DNA from: Harmothoe impar | Taxonomy: Eukaryota > Annelida > Polychaeta > Phyllodocida > Polynoidae | DNA: 64,000 nt | Direction: 5' to 3' | Assembly: GCA_947462335.1 (NCBI GenBank) | Contig: OX381718.1 | Span: 44,144,281 to 44,208,280 of the forward strand | In this document: positions 58,331 through 64,000 of the stretch, piece by piece | Position numbering within the stretch: the stretch's first letter is position 1 | Layout of the letters: each line of letters begins with the position of its first letter | The notes under the pieces: model-generated | What the model was told of the DNA's origin: nothing | The model's input: the letters and a program-made list of their open reading frames with translations, nothing else | Database searches by the model: none | Program-made: the position numbers and the translations under genes

Positions 58331-60014
58331 GATAAAACAGAACAGTTTTTGAGACAACATCAATTTTTCTATGTTTAGATCTAAACATGGGGAATGGTTA
58401 GAAACTAAAATCAGTAGAGAAACTGAATCTTAACTGGATAAAGACAAAGTTTGAAGTCGCTCGGAATTTGTTTTTCTCCCCATTTTCCATGTACAGATTT
58501 AAATGAACGTCAGCCTGAGTATGAACAATGTCTCCAACACAGCCACATTTGCATAGTCAGACTTTTTAACAAGGCTCAGGCATTGATGGACTCTCCTGGA
58601 GTCTAGCATTCCAAGATAACAAGAGTCTAGTAATGCTGGACTCTCGGGGCCCTCTTTTCGGGCCCCAAGAGTTCAGTGATGGCTATAGCTATAGGGTATG
58701 GAAAAGTAGTTGAAACAATCACAGAAACGTCCCCACTCTAAGTAGTTTTCATCAGGTCTAAGCAATGACCAGGAAATGACCCTGCAAAGACTTATGAAGC
58801 CGGGGCCATTTCTCTCCATGCCTGCCTCCACATTACCCCCCACCCCTCCCACCTCCCAAGGTGTGAATGCTCAAGGCAGGTTCATTTTTGGGGCTGCCTT
58901 ACCCCTCTGCTTGTTATGTAATCCCATTGAATACACCTCCCTCTAGGCCTTTCTTGTGTTAGTAAAGAATACACATACAAATATAATTTAAAATTCAGTT
59001 TTCTCAGCTGCTATACTTCTGGTACCAAAGTTCTCCCGGATTTTACTAGATTATATTGTGGTTCTACTGATGAGGTGCTTTTTCTCTGTCACAAATTTGG
59101 CACACCAGTCACATTTGCATTCTTCTGAGAATATGGAGCTACTCTCTCCCATGTCTGGTGCAAGTATTTAGTATACTACTTTGAAAAATCATTGGGAGAT
59201 ATTTTGAAATACTAAATTGCTAATACTTGTAGTTCTCCTTCCATTTATGATGATTTCACAATTGAAAAGTGAAGGCAAATATCTGAAATATGCATTACAC
59301 AAAGGCAATTACTATGATTTAAGAGCAGGGTCATTTTCCACAATGGCTTCATAAGCCAGGGTGAAAAATGACTACAGGTTCAAAAGTCGCTGGCATAGTC
59401 ATTTTAAGGAGTTGCCAGCACCTGTTCATGCTGGCCGCTTATAGCATGAAGAAATTAATACTTTTTTTTCAATGTTTTTTTTCCAATTTTGTTATGTCAT
59501 TTTTTGATCTGCGGCAAGGACAGTATCACAATTGTTTTTAACTATTATAGTTCTATTCTTTAAGGATGTAATAGTGGTTTTCATAGCTATCGATTCTCAT
59601 GGTCATAAATCGACCTCCAAGCAAAGGTATGTAGAGTGGTTGTTTTGTCGGGTTACCGTCCACTTGTCTGCGGCTGGTGGCACAGAACACAATCATTTTC
59701 ATCGAGAGACGGCTCACCATGGCACTTAATTTTGTTTGCGTCCATCTATAATGGCCACAACAAATTTCCACTGCCTGTGTTTACTTTCCCTCTAGTTACT
59801 CTGTCCAAACACTGAGCATTGTACTGCTAAGGAAACTGTCGTCTACTATACATGTATCCCTGTTGTAGTATATGTACAAAGGTATACCCACAGCAGGCAC
59901 AACTATACGTTAAAGAACTCCATGTATGCTCATGATGTTTTTAATATAGCGGTCTTTGCGATACTTTCTGATTGATCAGCTGCATAGAGTCAATAGCAGT
60001 AACCATGTTAGTCC

Positions 60015-60857
60015 GCACTCTAAACAATGTGTGTAAACTTAACACACTTTTGTAACACACTTTTTTGTATACTTATGTTACACACCATTTTTTTTAACAC
60101 ACTACACACTTTTGTCAAAAGTGTGTTAATCTTAAAAGTGTGTTGCGATAAAAAGTGTGTAAGAGAAAGTGTGTAAGTGATATATGTGTGTTGCCTTATA
60201 AAGTGTTTAAATATATTAAGCATGTTATTCAACATTGCCTGGCACCAGCTGCTAGTGGAGCACCACTAGTGTACCAACATGCAAAATTTCACCAACCACA
60301 GCATGTATAATTACCAGTGCAATGGTGGCCCATTGTGGCAGCCATCCTTCATAGCAAAGCCCTGTACAGAATGACCTTAAGCAGGCCTTAATTACACATT
60401 GACTTATATTATTGCTGAACGCACAGGAAAGGTGTCCAATTCGTTCCACATTCGTTAGACTTCCCTAGGACAGCATATTCAATCTTCAAAGGGATTCTAA
60501 TTTAGACTTCCCTAGGACAGCATATTCAGTCTTCAAAGGGATTCTAATTTCTTAGCCTCATGCAACCATTGAAGTTACACTTCATTATATGTTTAAAATT
60601 TGATATCAAATCATTAAACATGATCAAAAATGCATTTACAATCGTGAAGTGTGACTGAAATTTCTAAAACAATGCTTGTTGTGCCATATGGTGTCAATAA
60701 AAAAGTGTGTATATTGTACACACTTTTATTACTTACACACTTTTGACAAAAAAGTGTGTAAGTGTGTTGAGAAAAGTGTGTTCACGCTTAAGTGTGTTAA
60801 AAATATATGTGTGTTACTCTTTATCCATGTTCCCGCAACACACATTTTTTACAGTGC
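60015..60857. mobile_element. 843-bp element with AAGTGTGTAA/TTACACACTT interior
   Basis: Inverted ends GCACTCTAAACAATGTGTGT and ACACACATTTTTTACAGTGC. Inside both ends many AAGTGTGT / ACACACTT repeats occur in both orientations. It interrupts the repeat that is continuous at about 57780-57800 (ATGTTGGTCCTGTAAGGACC), which serves as an empty site. A 48-bp direct duplication lies at about 60457-60553. No transposase. Confidence 0.82.
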
Positions 60858-61099
60858 GGTAAGGACCGCATGATGCTTTAATGCATCATGTTCTTTGTCA
60901 TCATAGAGCATGAATGCAGGCTTGGCAAGTAACTCGCCAGTGCTGTATTCTGGCATCATGTCGAGCCTATGAAATTGATACAGTCCTGATGGCCCGGCAT
61001 GATGCATGCATGCAGCACTTGCAAGTAACTCGCCAAGGCTGCATTTATGCAACAAGAGAAATAGACCATTAAAGCACTATGTGGCCCTTAACAGGTTAA
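60858..61099. repeat. Family P palindromic element next to the 843-bp element
   Basis: GGTAAGGACCGCATGATGC at the left and GGCCCTTAACAGGTTAA at the right; homologous throughout to 57794-58043. Confidence 0.78.
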
Positions 61100-61759
61100 A
61101 TAACTCTCTTATATGCTGAAACAATTTTTAACACAATGGTTCGAGTGACACTTCCTGATGGATCAGCTGCATAGGGTTTTACTCCTAGCAAATGGACAAA
61201 AACCCTGTATCTGTTAAAGAGGAAAAAAAGGTTTCAGTTGTTGCATTCTCAGATACTAGTAAAGGGGGTTGCCAGAGAAGATCAATACAAATGTTTATTT
61301 TACATCGGCAACTTTTAGAGAGTTAAAGAACTCTCATGTATGCTCAAACAATTTTTAACACAATCGTTCAAGTCACACTTCCAGATTGATCAGCTGCGTA
61401 GTTCTACCCCTTAGCAAATGGGCAAAACAATAGCAGATCTCTAAGGGAGGATAAAAAGGTTCTGTAGTTTCAGTTGTTGTATTCTCAGATAGAGTAGTTT
61501 GGGATTGCTATAGAAGATCAATACAAATATTTACTTTATATCAGCCGCTCCTGATGGCATGGTGTGGGTGGGTTTGTTGATCAATGATTAAATAAGCATC
61601 CCCAGTGATACAGACTTCTAGTACCGCACAGAAAGGATGCTCCCTCCTTCATCTGTTCATAGCATGCCTTATTGCATGAGAGTCTGGCTATGCTCAGTCT
61701 CACACACTCATGCTAACACTGCTCCAGTGCCCTATGCCGTATCCAACTGGTAGGATAGA

Positions 61760-62040
61760 CTCTGGTCGACTCTCTGCTCAGGGTCTGGCTATGCTGGACT
61801 CTACTTAGGGTCTGGATATGCGGGACTCTCTGCTCAGGGTATGGCTATGCTGGACTCTCTGCTCAGGGTCTGGCTATGCTGGACTCTCTGCTCAGAGGCA
61901 GGCTATGCTGGACTCTCTGCTGAGGGTCTTGCTGTGCTGGACACTCTACTCAGGGTGTGGCTATGCTGGACTCTTTGATCTGGGTTTGGCTATGCCGGAC
62001 GCTCGGTTCAGAGTCCAGCTATGATGTACTCTTGTAGCCT
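61760..62040. repeat. 29-bp tandem repeat
   Basis: About nine imperfect units of GGTCTGGCTATGCTGGACTC plus TCTGCTCAG. A scattered relative (GGACTCTC, GAGTCTAG) is at 58580-58680. The ORF across it is a by-product of the repeat. Confidence 0.85.
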
Positions 62041-62956
62041 TGGATGAGAGTCAATTTGGCAAGGAGAGCCCAGCATTGCCTAACTCTCCTTAAAATTTCT
62101 CACTACGGAGCATAGTTGTTTTAGAGATACTGTCCATGTCCCAAAACTGACAAAATCCTGCAACGGTTTGCAAACGTTAGGAAAACGTGTTTTTTTTGTT
62201 AGCTGGGTCGTTCACAACCAGTATCGTCAAAAGAAGTAACTTAGTTTTTCCCATATGTCAATAGAAATAAGACATATATTATGAACCAAATTAAATGTTG
62301 TGAATCCCCCCCCTCCCGACAAATTCTCATAAGACAACCATTGACTAAGCATGTATGGCCTATCACGAGTGCACTCGTCAACTTGGTATTCTACACTGAG
62401 GAGGGTCCTTCAGAACGAACACGTCAGTCGTCATAATTTGATTTTCGTCAAAGGGTGTCACTAGTGTAATATTTTGTGTTGGCGACCATGGCAAATGTGT
62501 GGATCCCGAATGGTAGTCAAACGAATATTGGGGCCATTTCACAAACTATACTATACATTATAGATAAATGGCAAACACTATGCCCTTAGGAAAATGGCAA
62601 ATATGTCCAATTCTATTTTCTGACGACTTCATCTTGTGAAACACAATTTACTGGTGGTCGTCAAATAGGTTTCGTCATGTCACCATTTGCCTATGACCAC
62701 GTCAGTTGTTCTGAAAGACCCTCCTTAAAGACCACCCTGGATGATGCTCACTTCTTTCTTTGTGCAGGAGCAATCTGCCTCCTGGGCATATCATGTCAGC
62801 CCTGGAGCAAAACGGGTGATCGCATTAAAGCCCAATTACACATATAATAATTATGATATTTCATCACAAAATGTGTATGTATTTAAATACCAGGGATGCC
62901 TGACCTTAACCAGAAACGAAGTACCGTAAAACCTCATGTATAAGCCTAACTTGCTT

Positions 62957-63213
62957 AGGCCAAAAAAGAAAGAATGTTTGTTTCAGGTAACATGGCATTA
63001 AAATGTAGGGTCGGTAGGTCGGATTTCTTTTTTTTTAAACTTTTTTTTTTAAAACTTGAAAGTACTACCCGGCCTCTACAAAGACCCGAAAATTGACCCA
63101 AAAAGGCTAAAAATAAGGAAATTTCTTCAAAATTGCATAAAAGAATGTAGGGTTGGCCCTCTTTTGATCGAGGGTCGGTCGGGTGACCTGAAACAAACCT
63201 TATTTTTTGGCCT
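62957..63213. mobile_element. AGGCC-family MITE, copy 4
   Basis: Ends AGGCCAAAAAAGAAAGAA and TTATTTTTTGGCCT, with inner GTTTCAGGTAACATGG and GGTGACCTGAAAC. It is preceded by TACCGTAAAACCTCATG, the end of another TA-type element. Confidence 0.75.
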
Positions 63214-64000
63214 CATTACTATTAGCCACACCTCGACTTTGGGCTATAGTCAATACCAGAGGATTGAGTAGATCTACCCGGAGCAAGTTAATTGACAAAG
63301 CTGGGTTTATATTGGGGGTCATAATTACGAGATGGTATATATCTTCCTAAGAGGAAGATCTATCATGTCCTGTAGTGAGATTTGTCACCTTCAGAGTCCT
63401 CTGTCTACCATAAATGGCCACTCCAGACTCCAGGGTGTACACTGTAAATAGTGAATAAAAAACGACCTCTTTTTATACCAACAGGACACTACTGTCCATG
63501 TACACGGATACCAAAGCATATAGGCCTACTATATCCATACTAAAACTACATTAGATTCTACTGCTGAGCTACACATTCACTTTTAACAGTGTAACATTCA
63601 ACTCCCAGCATGGCGTCTTGACATGGTCTGATTTTCTAATATCTTAAATCCTACTTAAATGTGTTCCAAACGTTAGTACAATATCAAAAGATATTTATCA
63701 TCGGCTTAAAACATGCTAGTCAATGTTCTTCAATGCAGATTTTCATTGAGACAATCATCATGCGGAAAATTGATGTTAAAATCCCATAATCACTCCTATA
63801 ATGGTACAATAGAAATGTTGCATTACTAGTAATTCCATCCGTTAATAGGTCTATTAGAGTATTCATGGAAGTATTCAGATAACCACTGGCTGGTCTGTAT
63901 CTAGATCAATCCAACTGTGAGATCCTATTGTATGTTACACAATGTCTAATTACCTCTTTCATGCCCGTGTCCAAGCTCCATGTCTTTGGTTGTAGTGATA
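63214..64000. other. No gene seen
   Basis: Noncoding; no ORF of note, no tandem repeat and no transposon ends recognised. Confidence 0.6.

Noticed and set aside
61818..62024. 68-residue ORF with repeated LLRVWLCWTL units
   Set aside because: It is a translation of the 29-bp tandem repeat, with no independent coding evidence.

Overview
The window is AT-rich animal DNA with spliced genes, long introns and many short DNA-transposon relics. A multicopy amidated neuropeptide precursor, degenerate non-LTR retrotransposon sequence and the many MITE families point to a marine-type invertebrate. The peptide motif (LSVNxxL) most resembles molluscan egg-laying hormone and the DH44/CRF superfamily, which makes a lophotrochozoan the best guess. 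No rRNA or intact tRNA gene was seen, and the species was not identified.

Two protein-coding genes are supported, both on the minus strand. The first (1784-41867) is an eight-exon C2H2 zinc-finger gene spread over 40 kb. All exon junctions agree in phase and have GT/AG borders. The spliced product is 1400 residues: a short acidic N-terminus, a disordered Q/P/S-rich region and thirteen zinc fingers. One finger is split across two exons and is restored exactly by splicing. The second (48193-49848) lies about 6 kb upstream and encodes a 551-residue secreted precursor with 15 tandem peptides, each ending in Leu-Gly-Lys-Arg.

The zinc-finger introns hold most of the structure. Introns between exons 2 and 3 and between exons 1 and 2 contain a tandem segmental duplication. 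Copy B (27443-37673, 10.2 kb) carries exon 2. Copy A (20407-27444) is the same unit without a 3257-bp piece that includes exon 2. Breakpoints show 2-3 bp microhomology. A 129-bp minisatellite (15.7-16.7 kb) carries two YY1-like motifs per unit. Several transposons are nested, some with clear target-site duplications or with paralogous empty sites inside the window.

42-48 kb holds a nested TA-flanked transposon, a decayed reverse transcriptase and other MITEs. 50-64 kb shows no coding gene; it holds a family of TTAA-type palindromic elements, a large inverted repeat with tRNA-like arms, perfect short hairpins and tandem repeats. Everything was read by eye; no alignments or database searches were run.
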